DNA from: Paraspadella gotoi
Lineage: Eukaryota; Chaetognatha
Length of the DNA stretch: 64,000 nt
Assembly: GCA_051294375.1 (NCBI GenBank)
Contig: CM119269.1
Span: 8,119,225-8,183,224 of the forward strand
Direction: 5' to 3'
Shown: positions 24,901 through 37,877 of the stretch, piece after piece
How the letters are laid out: each line of letters begins with the position of its first letter
Numbering within the stretch: the stretch's first letter is position 1
Made by a program: the position numbers and the translations under genes
The notes under the pieces: generated by a model
Databases searched by the model: none
The model's input: the letters and a program-made list of their open reading frames with translations, nothing else
What the model was told of the DNA's origin: nothing

Positions 24901-27383
24901 AGAGAGGGACGAGGGCGGGGGAATGGGGGTGAGGGTGAGTTTGGACGAAATGACGCCAAGAAAAGTCGGCCTTATTTTCCCCCAAAAACGCTCCAGTTTA
25001 TCCGTAAATTTGGAATTAGATTAATTTTTTTTTTTAATTAAGGATTAGGGTTAGTGATTAGGTTTGGGATTTGGTTAGTGATAAAAGTTAGTGATTAATT
25101 TTATGATTAAGTTTAAGGATTCGGGTCAAGGACGAGGGTTTAAGGCAAAGGATTAGAGTTAGAAATTAGGGATAAAGGCACCAAGAAAATATATACAACA
25201 GTGATTATACAGGTATTATATAGATGCTCCCTCTATTTCCAGAAGACAACACTGACTTCCCCTTCCCAAATTGAATTATTAGATAAATAAAACATTTTTA
25301 AGAAAGAAAGCAATATATATTTGATTAAATAATAAGATTAAATACTAAATCCTTCATAAAATATAAAAATAGAAAATAGTGAAACAAGTAATTTGCAAAT
25401 TTTCATAGAAATGATATATAATAATTCATGTCACTTCAATGTCAACATGACTGAGAAACACAATCTCATTTTCTATTCTATCTCTTTAAAAGAGTTACCC
25501 CAAACCGCGAGGGAGCCACCGGACTGGGTCCTTCAACCGCCTCTGAACATTTTGGTGCCATAATTACTCATCCCATCCCCTTAATACTCCTCCCTCCATT
25601 CTCTCTCCTCATTCACAAAGGTCCCCCTCATCGTGGTCTACGGCCTGGAACCCGTCTTCGTGGGCGACCGGGTCTTCGAGAAGATCTTCACGACGGCCAT
25701 CCTCCTCGTCACCCTCAACTCATCCGTCAACTTCGTCATCTACTGCCTTTTGTCTCCAAACTTTCGTCGCGTCTTCTTCAACACTCTTCACTGTCGATGC
25801 TGGAGATACGTGAGACTTCCGCTGGAGGATGACAACGACGAGTCGGGTGAGACGGAGAGGGTGGGGCGGTTGATGGTGCTGTTTCTGTTTCTGTTGTTTT
25901 GTTTGTTTATGGATTGGATCTGTCGAAAAGTCGTTAGTATGATGAGAAAGTTTTCTCCTCCGCGGGGTCAATCACAATAAGCCACCTTCTATGTTTCGAT
26001 CGCTACTTTTTCCCCGTCACGATCTCTGTCTTGTTACCATTTTAAATATTTATGTCGCATGTTTTGCGCGTTTTGTCAGCTGATAGTCTGACAGTCTGAC
26101 AGCCTTTACAGGGTGTAAAGTCTGTAGACAACTTTTTTGAAATCGCAGTACAGTTTTTTGGTTTATGAAAGTTCCAAAATTACTTGTTTCACTATCTTTA
26201 TTTTTTCTTTTTTAGATTTAAAATAACTATTATTTATGATTTTATTTATTTGTTAAAATAATTTTATGTTAAATACTTAAATATATTATTATTTATCTGT
26301 TTGTGATGGGGACGTTAGTGTTGTCTTCTGGAAATAGAGGGTGCATCTACACAACACAAGGTTAGATTGTTATTCTTTTTTGCAGTTTTTTTTTCGCAAA
26401 ATTCTGGATTTTCTTCCGTTTTTCTAAGGAAAAAAGAATTTTTTTGCAATATTGGATTTTGGAAAAAGAAGAAAACTAATTTTGAAGATTTTTTTTACTC
26501 AGGAGTTCATTTCCGTTAATTTTCTCATTTTCCACAAACTTTCGTTGCTTTTTTTTTTGGTTTCGCAGCTTTTTTTTGTGCTCCTTTTGCTGCTTTCTGC
26601 TTCTTCATTTCCTACTACTGTATCGTCGCTAAAAAATGTTTTACTGCTTGCCCTCATTGTCATTTTTTTTCCTGTTTAATATCGTAAAACAGTTCAAACC
26701 TGGCTATTTTAACTCCTTTACCACCATAAACCAATAAACCATGTCTTTTGCCTCAAACCATTTTTGCCTTCATCTCCCCTTCCTCCTCCTCCTCCTCCTC
26801 CTTCCTCCCTTCCTCACAAAAAAAAATTGTTTTCACTAAAACTTTCGTGATTCGACGATGCGTAAATTCTTTCTGACAAGTCGGAGTACTTGTCCTCGCT
26901 AATAACTCCTCCTTTCGTCTTTCCTACGTTTTTTTTTAAAGTTAAACCATATTTTCTATTCCATCTTTTACTTTCTCTCTCTCTCTCTTTCTTTTCTTTT
27001 ATTTTCTTTCCTTTCTTCGCTTTCTTTCTTAATTGTTCAATTTTTATTTCTCTCTCCATCGTTACATTTTTATCTTAATTTTTTTTTTTCTTATTTTTTA
27101 TTTTATCTTTTCCCCGTGTCCAATGTCACTCGAGGGTTCATTCCGTCTCAATACTTCCAATAAATCGATCTCACTATCCCTTCCCCCACCTCCCATTCGA
27201 CTCCTACCCTTCCCTACCCACTTCCCCCGACCCCCCCCCCTTCCAGGCTTCACAGCGGAGACCTCAATCCGCAGTCGACTTTCCCGCCAATTCTCACGAA
27301 CTCAATCGATGAACGCGGCGGATCAAAGACTCAAGAACGATGAGAGAAAGTCGGGCCGATCGAAGCCGAGAAGATCCCGATGA
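21932..27383 (+). CDS. Class A GPCR 3, FMRFamide-receptor-like
   Basis: Seven-TM receptor of 391 residues. Exons join in phase throughout: 21932-22200, 23214-23409, 24082-24233, 24678-24873, 25621-25846, 27247-27383. The N-terminus contains HECLYDGF. TM1 is GLVGNLLTFFVLLRM followed by SPKTS, TM2 LSFSDITILFF, TM3 end CVDRYVSVCKP, TM4 end LIFNIPKALE. ECL2 has NVTDCLI, with N-glycosylation. TM6 is WMCIAVVIVYVVCQVPLIVV, and TM7 NSSVNFVIYCLLSPNFRRVF. The tail holds IRSRLSRQFSRTQS, matching the GPCR2 tail. It is the close tandem paralog of the gene at 15489: exon 4 is 196 bp in both, but the exon covering ECL3-TM7 is single here and split in two there. Mobile repeats occupy its introns, one ending 38 bases before exon 3. 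Confidence 0.88.
22315..22375 (+). repeat. Dispersed-repeat tail shared with 51.8 kb
   Basis: ATCCGAAGCTCA followed by GAACGGTT and CATAACAATTATT resembles the end of the tRNA-like element at 51712-51895 (ATCCGAAGCTCA, GAACGGTT, CACAACAATTA). It appears to be a truncated copy of the same SINE-like family in GPCR3 intron 1. Confidence 0.45.
23785..24043 (+). mobile_element. Dispersed ~255-bp repeat, copy A
   Basis: Starts ATGGCAACAGCCGG and ends GGCGGTGTGAATATACCGCC, and is closely matched in inverse orientation at 36336-36587. Two unlinked copies in opposite orientation imply a non-autonomous mobile element of unrecognised class. It lies in GPCR3 intron 2 and ends 38 bases before exon 3. The GC-richer stretch at about 23490-23780 just before it may belong to a larger insertion. 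Confidence 0.7.
24530..24660 (+). repeat. (AATCA)n / (AATGC)n pentanucleotide array
   Basis: A run of AATCA with AATCC and AATGC variants directly before GPCR3 exon 4 (24678). The acceptor AG is the last repeat-like AAG, so the exon has no ordinary polypyrimidine tract. Confidence 0.85.
24962..25175 (+). mobile_element. Telomere-like-repeat element, partial copy
   Basis: Begins CGGCCTTATTTTCC and continues into degenerate GGATTAGGGTTAGTGATTAGG-type units. The start matches the reverse complement of 41453-41466, the right end of the larger element at 40946-41468. It sits in intron 4 of GPCR 3. Confidence 0.55.
25219..26355. repeat. Inverted repeat arms flanking GPCR3 exon 5
   Basis: The left arm (about 25219-25420) contains CTCTATTTCCAGAAGACAAC and AGTGAAACAAGTAATTTGC. 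The right arm (about 26160-26350) contains their imperfect reverse complements, GTTGTCTTCTGGAAATAGAG and AATTACTTGTTTCACT. Exon 5 (25621-25846) lies in the spacer of about 740 bp. Confidence 0.65.
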
Positions 27384-28386
27384 GAAACGCGACGCCGGGG
27401 TTCGAACCCGCGAAACCGAGAATCGTTCCCGTCGCGACGGAGGATCGATCCTTCCTCGCCAATCGGGAGACGAGCGTTTGACGACGGTTGACGTGGCGTT
27501 TTATGGCTGACGTGGCGTGGCGTTAGACGCGTCAAGTGGCGTGGCGTTTCCTTTGAAGCGCCGCCTAATCTTCATCCTTCGTTTTTCGCCCGCTAATCTC
27601 TTTGAAAATCTCCGCCTCCTACGTTCGTTCGCACGCGCTACTTCGCTATTTTCGGGCGCACCCTTTGCACTGAAGGCATTACAGTACGCAGTATGCCGTA
27701 GTTTTCCCCAGTATGCCGCAATATCAGTCGCTGTTTTCGTCTTTGCAGTATCAATTCATTCTTTGTTTTTAACGTACTGAAATTAATAATATTATCCTAA
27801 AAAAAGTTTAAAGTCACTCATTTGTTTCTCCGTTTTTTTTTTTGTATTAGTTTATAAACGCAGCCTTAGGCTAAGAGATTTTATAGTTTTTCATGTCAAT
27901 TTACGTTCGTCATATTTAATCATTCAAAGGCCTTAACGAACATCGCGTGCCATAATAATTCAATACTCCGTTTCCGTAGTTAGTTTTTTTTTTTTGTTCC
28001 ACGAATTTATGTTTAGGATACAAAGCTGGAATGTTTACGTTTAATTTAACAAACGAATAAACATCAATATATTCTTTTCATACAGGTTTTATATTTTTTA
28101 CTACGTTACCATAGAGAAGGTGATGAATTGTTATTTAGCGATATATTGTCGTGCAGTACGTAGATTCAGTACCGAGAGAATTATAAAGGATCGAAGAGAA
28201 AAGAAAAGATAGAGAGAATATATACAAATATTATACAATATACATGGCTATGGAAAAAAAGAAAGAAAGAAAGCAAAGAAAGAAAGAAAGAAAGAAAGAA
28301 AGAAAAAGAAAGAAAGAAAGAAAGAAAGAGAAAGAAAGAAAGAAAGAAAGAAAGAATGAAAGAATGATAAGAAAGAAAGAAAGAAT

Positions 28387-28448
<62 letters not shown>

Positions 28449-28932
28449 GACGAGAGAGAGAGAGAGAGAAAGAGAGAGATAGAGAGATAGAGAGTTAGTT
28501 AAAGACCGAAAAACACAAATAGGTCGTTGTCCCATATACAATGTTATAAATAGCAATCCTGAATTTGAAGAGGGAAATCGTGACTGGACTAATTTTACGA
28601 TTTTCTCTCTCAACTTCATCCTTCGTCAGAAAATAAAATAAAAATCGAGAAAAGAAAATTAATTTTGAATTTAATTTGATTTCCGTCTTTGGAAAGAATT
28701 GGGCCCTCCCCTCCTAATCGGACGACGAGGTTGTGAAGCGAAGAAATGTGAATCGGTGTTGTTATTCGTTGTGAAAAGTTGGATGGAGAAAACAAAGAAT
28801 TTGTTTTGTGAATTTGAAATGAGAAGAAAAGGAAACATCTAACATCTAACATCTAACACTGAAATGTTAAAATAGATGAAAAGGATTAACCGTGACGATA
28901 TTAAAAACATATTTTCTTCTTCCCTCCCTTCA

Positions 28933-28991
<59 letters not shown>

Positions 28992-29122
28992 CTTTTCTTT
29001 CAAACCCGGAAGAGGGAGTGTTTAGTGTTTACCATTTATTTCCAGATGTGAATTCACTCATAACGACGATGTTTATGTTTTTTTGCCAGTCACTCTCTCT
29101 CTCTCTCTCTCTTCTCTCTCTA

Positions 29123-29218
<96 letters not shown>

Positions 29219-29743
29219 TTTCTCTCTCTTCTCTCTCACGTGATGTCGATGTTTTCTTTCCCCCAAAAATGCGATTAATCACCGCCCCAAACCTCCTTAG
29301 GCTCTCAGCGCATCCACCTCCGCAACACTTCATCAACTTACGTTAAATTCGCGCAAGAATCAAAATTCGTTCAATTTTTTAAAGTTTTTTAATAATTTCA
29401 AGCCCAAATTTATTCGGTGTGTTTAAAAAATTACGGGGTTGCATTAAAGTAATTTTTAATTTCAAGTTTAAAGTAACAAGGTCAAGCTTGCTCAGTCATT
29501 AACGTCTCTCTGTTGATAACTTTACTCAACAACAAACATTTATTGTTATGGTTAAAGATTGAAAAAAAAATATTAAACGCCTACAAAGTCGTTTAAGAAA
29601 TTAAGTAAATAATTATAACCAAAATTACCCATTGTTTTAACTCACAAATTTATTTTCTTCTTTCTCTTTCTTGACTTGAATTCAACAGTTGGACGTCATT
29701 GCAATCAAATTCACTGCGAAAAAAAAAATTTTGAAAGAAAAAA
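27384..29743. other. Intergenic region between GPCR 3 and the lectin gene
   Basis: No gene is visible. Contents: GAAA/GA-rich repeats at about 28250-28495, (CT)n at 28937-28988 and 29093-29240, and AT-rich sequence before the lectin start. Long open frames here read as SLSLSL or ERERER repeats and are not coding. Confidence 0.55.
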
Positions 29744-31601
<1,858 letters not shown>

Positions 31602-31616
<15 letters not shown>

Positions 31617-31835
31617 AAGAATATTGAAGAATGTTAGATGGTGAAGTGAAGAATGTTAAACAGAAAAAAATATATATTAAAGAAATATTGAAGAAAGTTA
31701 GATGAGGAAGTGAAGAATGTTAAACAGAGAAAAGAAAAATATTGAAGAATGTCAGACGGGAAAGCGAAGAATGTAAGAGGGAGAAGTGAATGAATATTAA
31801 AGAATGTTAGACGGAGAAGTGAAGAGAATGAGAAA
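31602..31835 (+). repeat. Degenerate tandem repeat in the lectin 3' region
   Basis: Repeated words GAAGAATGTTAGA and GGAGAAGTGAA(GAATG) recur about every 23-60 bases. The last codons and the stop of the lectin gene (TGTCAGACGGAGAAATGA) look like the first member, echoed near 31750 and 31808. It probably lies in the 3' UTR. Confidence 0.6.
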
Positions 31836-32548
31836 ACTGAATTGGGAAGGTGAAAGTGATCGCAGGCTTGTAATGGTAATGTATCTAAGTGCGAGAGTTG
31901 TTTATGAATATTAGATTGAGCATTGGGCAATACTAAATACTATTTTTTTGCTCTTTTGCCTATCATGCTAAACTTGCCCTGGCTTGTCCCAGTTTTTATT
32001 TTATTCACGAAAGTATTTTGTACATTTTCATTGCTTACTTCATCTGTTTTATTTTTCCTTGTTTATTTAACAAGAAATAAAAGTTTGTTTTGACTCAGAA
32101 GTTAAACGGTTGTTTGGTTCGACTCATCGAAAATTACGATAAGTTATCACGTAATCGAGGGAAAAAAAGAAAAAGAACAACAAAGAAGTTTATTGAAACG
32201 AAAAAAAGTACTTGAATCTTGTCAAAGAGCTCTAATTATGAAGTGATCACAGTTGGTCAATCGATGAAAATCGAAATTGTTAAAAAAAAATGATTATGCG
32301 TTTCTCACATGTATGGGTTTTGATAAATGTATAAATGAATTGAGAAAGATATATTTCATATATCTATATAAATTATGTATGGTTATGTGAATAAATAAGA
32401 GGGACAAACAGTTTTTTTGAAATATTATCAAATGATTGAATTCTGTCAAATAAAGGCAATTAGCAAGTTGGCTTGTAATAAAAATTCATAACTTATATGT
32501 TTAAAATAATTTGCTTTCCGCTTTTAAGAAGTAAACCCTTATCTGAAA

Positions 32549-32655
32549 AATTTTACAACAAAGCTAAAAATCGTTAGAGAAATGACGGGCCCCTTCACAA
32601 ATTTTACAACAAAGCTAAAAATCGTTAGAGAAATTACGGGCCCCTTCACAAATTT
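32549..32655 (+). repeat. 51-bp tandem duplication
   Basis: AATTTTACAACAAAGCTAAA through GGGCCCCTTCAC occurs twice back to back with one mismatch (GACGGG versus TACGGG), indicating a recent duplication. Confidence 0.9.
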
Positions 32656-33049
32656 GGTTTTCAGGCCACGGGCCCTCTGTGAGACAAGCTCACTCCACAC
32701 TCTTCTTATTAACTTTGCAAGAATAAGCCTTTCAAATCTTACACATTATCGTATGCATTTTAGGATTTCCTACTGGCACAAAATTTTATTAAAAGCTATT
32801 ATTTATTTTATATCTTTTTTCATATAAACTTTTTCAGTCCCATGAGCTTTTCCTATTAGGTGCCCGTGAGACTCCATAATGTTTCACGATTTACAAACCC
32901 ACTTTTTGTGATCTCGATTTAAGCTTTATGACGACAAAGATTCGGTTGTCGTCTTGGGGCGTCGAGCCGATAACCGCCTCCGCAGCCGCCGCCGCCGCGT
33001 TACGCGATCGGCGGCGGCGGCGCAGGTGAGAAACTCACATTGACTCGAG

Positions 33050-33057
33050 TATAAAAA
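33050..33057 (+). promoter_or_regulatory. TATA box of the astacin gene
   Basis: TATAAAAA lies 74 bases before the first ATG of the signal-peptide exon and follows a GC-rich block. The spacing allows a start site near 33080 and a 5' UTR of about 45 bases. Confidence 0.6.
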
Positions 33058-33123
33058 CAAGATGGCCGCCGACTCGAACCTCACTTTATTTTTGGCAAAG
33101 AAAAAGAATCCAAAGGAAAAAAA

Positions 33124-36100
33124 ATGGCAAGATTCATGTTGATCTTCGTTGCGGCCGTCTTCGTTGCTGTGGCGGTGAGCAATAGAGTCCATTTTGTGAT
33201 TGTGAATTGTGAATTGTGAATTCTTTGTTATCTTGAGAGTTACAGTTTTGAGCTCGGAAAAAACATGTGCATCTTTTTTCCAAGCTCAAAACTGTAAGTA
33301 TACTACGCATAAATTCGGGTTTTTTTTTTCATTGTTTCTCAAACATATTTCCAGGATTTTAATTGTTGTTTATCAATAATTAATCAATTATTAAATACCT
33401 ACTTTACAGGCCGCCGAGGAGCCGAGAACGGATCTTACCGACGAGGAAATCATGTACGGCGATTTCTCAGATGTCGCTTCTTACGCCAACGACGACAGAA
33501 CCATCGATCAGATCATCGAGGACGCCGGAACCAAGCAGGGCGCCGCCTTGGCCGCTGGGTGAGATGTGGGACCAAGCAGGGCAGCCGCCTTGGCCGCTGG
33601 TGAGATGGGGGACAAGCAGGGCGCCGCCTTGGCCGCTGGTGAGATGGGGGACCAAGCAGCGGCGCCGCCTTGGCGCTGGTGAGATGGGGAGGGCACAACG
33701 GGCGCGTCTGGCGCGTGTGAATGGGGGCACAAGCAGGGCGCGCCTCTGGCCGCTGTGACATGGGGGGACCAAGCAGGGCGCCGCCTTGGCCGCTGGTGAG
33801 ATGGCGGGGACCAAGCAGGGCGCCGCCTTGGCCGCTGGTGAGATGGGGGACCAAGCAGGGCGCCGCCTTGGCCGCTGGTTAGATGTTGGGCACCAAGCAG
33901 GGCGCGCCTTGGCCGCTGGTGAGATGTTGGGACCAAGCAGGGCGCCGCCTTGGCCGCTGGTGAGGATGGGGGACCAGCAGGGCGCCGCCTGTCCGCTGGT
34001 AGATGGGGGACCAAGCAGGGCGCGCCTTGGCGCCTGGTGAGTGGAGACCATGCAGGGCGCCGCCTTGGCCGCTGGTGAGATGGGGGACCAAGCAGGGCGC
34101 CGCCTTGGCCGCTGGTGAGATGGGGACCAAGCAGGGCGCCGCCTTGGCCGCTGGTGAGATGGGGGGACCAAGCAGGGCGCGCCTTGGCCGCTGGTGAGAA
34201 TGGGGGACCAAGCAGGCCCGCCTTGGCCGCTGGTGAGATGTTGGGGACCAAGCGGGCGCCGCCTTGGCCGCTGTGAGATGGGGGGACCAAGCAGGGCGCC
34301 GCCTTGGCCGCTGGTGAGATGGGGGCGCAAGCAGGGCGCCGCCTTGGCGCTGGTGAGATGGGGGGCCAAGCGGGCGCCGCCTTGCCGCTGGTGAGATGGG
34401 GGGACCAAGCAGGGCGCCGCCTTGGCCGCTGGTGAGATGTTGGGACCAAGCAGGGCGCCGCCTTGGCCGCTGGTGAGATGGGGGGACCAAGCAGGGCGCC
34501 GCCTTGGCCGCTGGTGAGATGGGGGGACCAAGCAGGGCGCCGCCTTGGCCGCTGGTGAGATGGGGGGACCAAGCAGGGCGCCGCCTTGGCCGCTGGTGAG
34601 ATGGGGGGACCAAGCAGGGCGCTGTCTAGGCTGCCGGTGAAATGGGGGGTACAAGCAGGTGGCCGACTTAGCCGCCGGTGAGAAGGGGGGGACCAAGCAA
34701 GGCACCTGGGCACCGCATTGCCCTTAGATAAGAGGATCCAATGAGGGACCAAGCAGGGGGGCCGCTTTGGTTGCGGGTCGAAAGTGGGGCTGAAGTGCAA
34801 ATAGACGAAATGGCTCATAGTCATGGACATTAGACATTGGACGAAGCTTACGTATGTGGTAGGAAAGCGACATAAACACTAAGTTTTCAATTACTTCTTA
34901 GGCGAAAATCAAGAGATCAATTACGACATGGACATGAACATGGATCCCATCCAGTACGAAACCAATTACGGAAAATTGCAAGGATTTTCCGGCGCCGGGA
35001 TGGCCAACGGTTACTACAGATGGCCCAAAAATATCATTCCTTACCAGTAAGCGATTAAAGTATGTTTGTTTACATTTTTATCTGGAATCCGTTAAAGGAA
35101 ATCGTCTCTCAAATTTTCAAGACCTCGGCCCGGGTCGTTCCTTGATTAAAGCGATCAATCTCATTTGCATATCGTCTTGTTTTGCTCGAGTAATGAAAAA
35201 TTGGCAGTTAAATATTAATATTAATTATTAATATTAATATTTTTGCGGTTCATAATCTTTGAATAAGAGGGACTCTTGCAGTTGATGATAAACGGAAACT
35301 GACATAGTTATTCTGCCAGCTACTAACAGATGATGACCGATACGCTAAAAATCGATTTTGATAATTTTTTTAATTTATAAATTTAACTCACGATCGATAT
35401 TTATATTCGTTGTGCAGGATTACCGGTAGATATACCCAGAGCCAGCTTAATTCCATCTACGCCGGCATGCAAATGTGGCAGCAAAAGACGTGCATCAGGT
35501 AAAGATTTGTTTCGTCCGTCTATCCGTCTACACCTGAAAAAACGTAGAATCAATTTCTTTCACCTTCGTGAAAAAATCATTTTCCCTTAAACTTAAAATG
35601 TAGGTTCGTTCCCTGCGGAAGCAGTCAAGCTCGTTCAACCGGACACAATCACTGTATCACCATTTTCAGCGGACGTGAGAAATTAATCTATCTAGTCAGC
35701 CTATTTGTATGTCTGTCCCCCTTTGTTCTGTTGGTTCTTACTTGACTGTCTGTCGGTCTCTCACTCCGTTTCTGTCCATGTGTCCGTATGTCTTTTTTTC
35801 GGTCTTTTCCTGACTCGAAGCCACGCCCACCTACAGAGGGATGTTACTCCAGCGTGGGCTACAACCATCGCTCTCATCAAGTCTCCCTTCAAGCGGGAGG
35901 CTGCACTTACCCTGGAATCGCCGCCCACGAATTGGGTCACACCATTGGCCTCCACCACGAGCAATGCAGACCCGATCGGGACAATTACGTCAGGATTCTG
36001 CTCAATAACGTCCCCAGCAACATGAGGTACGAAAGTCTGAGGCTAAAATTGAAAAAAAAAATAATCCTGCTCTTCGTTTTTAAAAATGGTTTACAGTTAA

Positions 36101-37209
36101 AATAAGTTCAAACTTTTATTTTTTTCTTTTACTTTCTTTTTTTTTTTGGTTTCATTCCCGCTCCGTCTACCAGTGACAGCGTTAACAGCTTTAAACTATT
36201 TAGAACTATCAATTCTGTGGTATTTATAAGTCTAAGTGAAAATATTCAAGTCGAAGAAACATTTAAGACTTTGAAATATCGTTTTTGAAACAGGGACATT
36301 TTTCAATAAGTGGCATCTTGCAATAAGCGACACTGTGGCGGTATATTCACACCGCCTCACGTCCACCATCCGTCAGCCAAATACATTGGCTCAGAGGGGG
36401 AACACACCATCCCAGGCGTAGTGTTCCAACCACAGTCCTAGCGACTTCCCTCTGCGTTGGCAAAGCGAGACCGTCCTAGGGTAACCGCGCCAGTGACTGG
36501 AGGCGTCACTGAGGGTCGGAAGCCCCCAAAGCCAACAGTGAGATGCCCCATCCCAATGGGCATCACAGGCAACCCGGCTGTTGCCATAAAAAAAATGGAC
36601 ATTTCGCTAGAGTTTTAAAATGACTTGCTCGACATCAAAATACTACTGTTCCCTTTCTCCCCAACTAGATACAACTTCAACAAGGTCTCCGGCACCAGCA
36701 CCTTCGGACAACCCTACGACTATTGTTCCATCATGCACTACGGTGCCACCGCGTTCGGCGGACGAAGCTTCACCATCGTTCCCAAGGATTTCGACTACAT
36801 CGGCACCATCGGGATGAGCAATCAGGGAGGCGGGCTCACCAAGACCGATGCCGACATTGTCAACAAGATGTATTCGGTAAGGAGAAGGAGGAGGAGGAGG
36901 AGGAGGGGGTAGAGGAGAGGAAAGAGAAGGGAAGGATGATGAATGAATGATGAATGATTAACATGAGGACAAATGTGTTCCGTTGAATGAAAGAAAAAAT
37001 AAAGAAACAAGATTCAAAAAAAGCCAGACAGAAGAAAAAAAAGAAAGAGAAAGCATGAAGAAAAAAAAACAAACAAACAAAAGACTGCAAGTTTTCTTTC
37101 TTCCACACAGTGCGGTATGTCCGCCGCCTACACCTCCTGCCCGCGCAAGCCCTGCACCACCAAGTGGTCCTCCTCCACCTGCAGCAGCCTTCAAAGGATG
37201 GTGGGCTAA
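33124..37209 (+). CDS. Secreted astacin-type zinc metalloprotease
   Basis: Secreted endopeptidase of the astacin (M12A) family, about 330 residues. Exons: 33124-33174, 33410-33558, 34902-35046, 35418-35498, 35604-35674, 35837-36026, 36669-36876, 37111-37209. The signal peptide is MARFMLIFVAAVFVAVA. The propeptide contains MYGD, like the FxGD aspartate switch. The mature domain probably starts near GYYRWPKNIIPYQ. The zinc site is HELGHTIGLHHE followed by CRPDRD, the full HExxHxxGxxHExxRxDRD signature. The Met-turn is SIMHYGATAF with the tyrosine ligand. The last exon adds a short four-Cys tail (CGMSAAYTSCPRKPC), too short for a full ShK or EGF domain. As assembled the exon 2 to 3 join is off by one base, because the first donor copy has an extra G relative to the minisatellite consensus. 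A possible ATTAAA signal lies at 37262. Confidence 0.85.
33530..34790 (+). repeat. 41-bp minisatellite carrying a duplicated 5' splice site
   Basis: About 30 copies of a GC-rich unit containing GGCGCCGCCTTGGCCGCTG then GTGAGATGGGG and ACCAAGCAG. The first copy is the 3' end of astacin exon 2 plus its donor; all the others are in intron 2. Copies carry many single-base indels, and those beyond about 34610 are strongly degraded. Because 41 is not a multiple of three, reverse-strand frames stay open for hundreds of codons and are artefacts. Confidence 0.92.
36336..36587 (-). mobile_element. Dispersed ~255-bp repeat, copy B
   Basis: Close reverse complement of 23785-24043, in astacin intron 6, 82 bases before exon 7. 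Shared words include CTAGGACGGTCTCGC/CTAGGACGGCCTCGC and GATGGTGTGTTCCCCCTCTG. Confidence 0.7.
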
Positions 37210-37823
37210 ACCGAACCTTTCCCTCTTTTTGAGCCGAGCATTGTTAACTTTTAAATGTTCAATTAAACGTACTATCATTTATTTTATTTCATTATTGAAT
37301 TTACTTGGTATCGAGGCAGAATTTTTGGACAAGCAGGCAATGCAATGCCATCTGGCAATGCGTCAGAATTTAGACGATCGGCGATGGAGATTTATTATAT
37401 ATAATTTAACATATACTAAAATTCTGAATTAACTTTTCAAGGACATTACAATCTTTCGAGATAAAATCACGAGTCAGATTTTAGCGATAAGACAAAAATC
37501 ACTCGAAAATAAGGAGCGATTCAGATTTGAATCTAAGTCGCGAGCCGAGACCGGTTTTGAATATATGACTTGAATATAAGTTTATTCAAAGTTTTAATCC
37601 AAGTTGAATCTTCGATGGATGAGAGTCATCGTCAGACGAACTCCCGACAAACGCCTGGCGAAGGCGACGAGTTTTCGATATCTAATTTTTTTCGTTTCTC
37701 TATCGGATCAGACAATTTGCCGATAAAACAAAAACATTTTTAAAAAAGCGACAAACGAAGTGAACGTCTCTCCAACTGAGAAAAAGAAAATAAAAAAACG
37801 ACTCAGCTGTTTTAAAACCACAA

Positions 37824-37827
<4 letters not shown>

Positions 37828-37860
<33 letters not shown>

Positions 37861-37876
37861 CTCTTCTCTCTCTCTC
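37828..37876 (+). repeat. (CT)n directly before the two-TM gene start
   Basis: CT tract ending at CAATGG, the first ATG of the next gene. It may be 5' UTR, or the pyrimidine tract of an acceptor within the 5' leader. Confidence 0.85.
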
Positions 37877-37877
37877 A

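Larger units (their letters stand above)
31617..33123. other. Lectin 3' flank and astacin upstream region
   Basis: No gene is visible. It contains the 3' repeat cluster, a possible AATAAA signal at 32076-32081 some 460 bases past the lectin stop, a 51-bp tandem duplication at 32549-32655, and a GC-rich (CCG/GGC) stretch at about 32980-33025 just upstream of the astacin TATA box. Confidence 0.5.

Noticed and set aside
33467-34830. Minus-strand open frames of more than 400 codons
   Set aside because: They run through the 41-bp minisatellite. A non-multiple-of-three GC-rich repeat without stops on that strand stays open in all frames, and the peptide is a 41-residue repeat of no known type.
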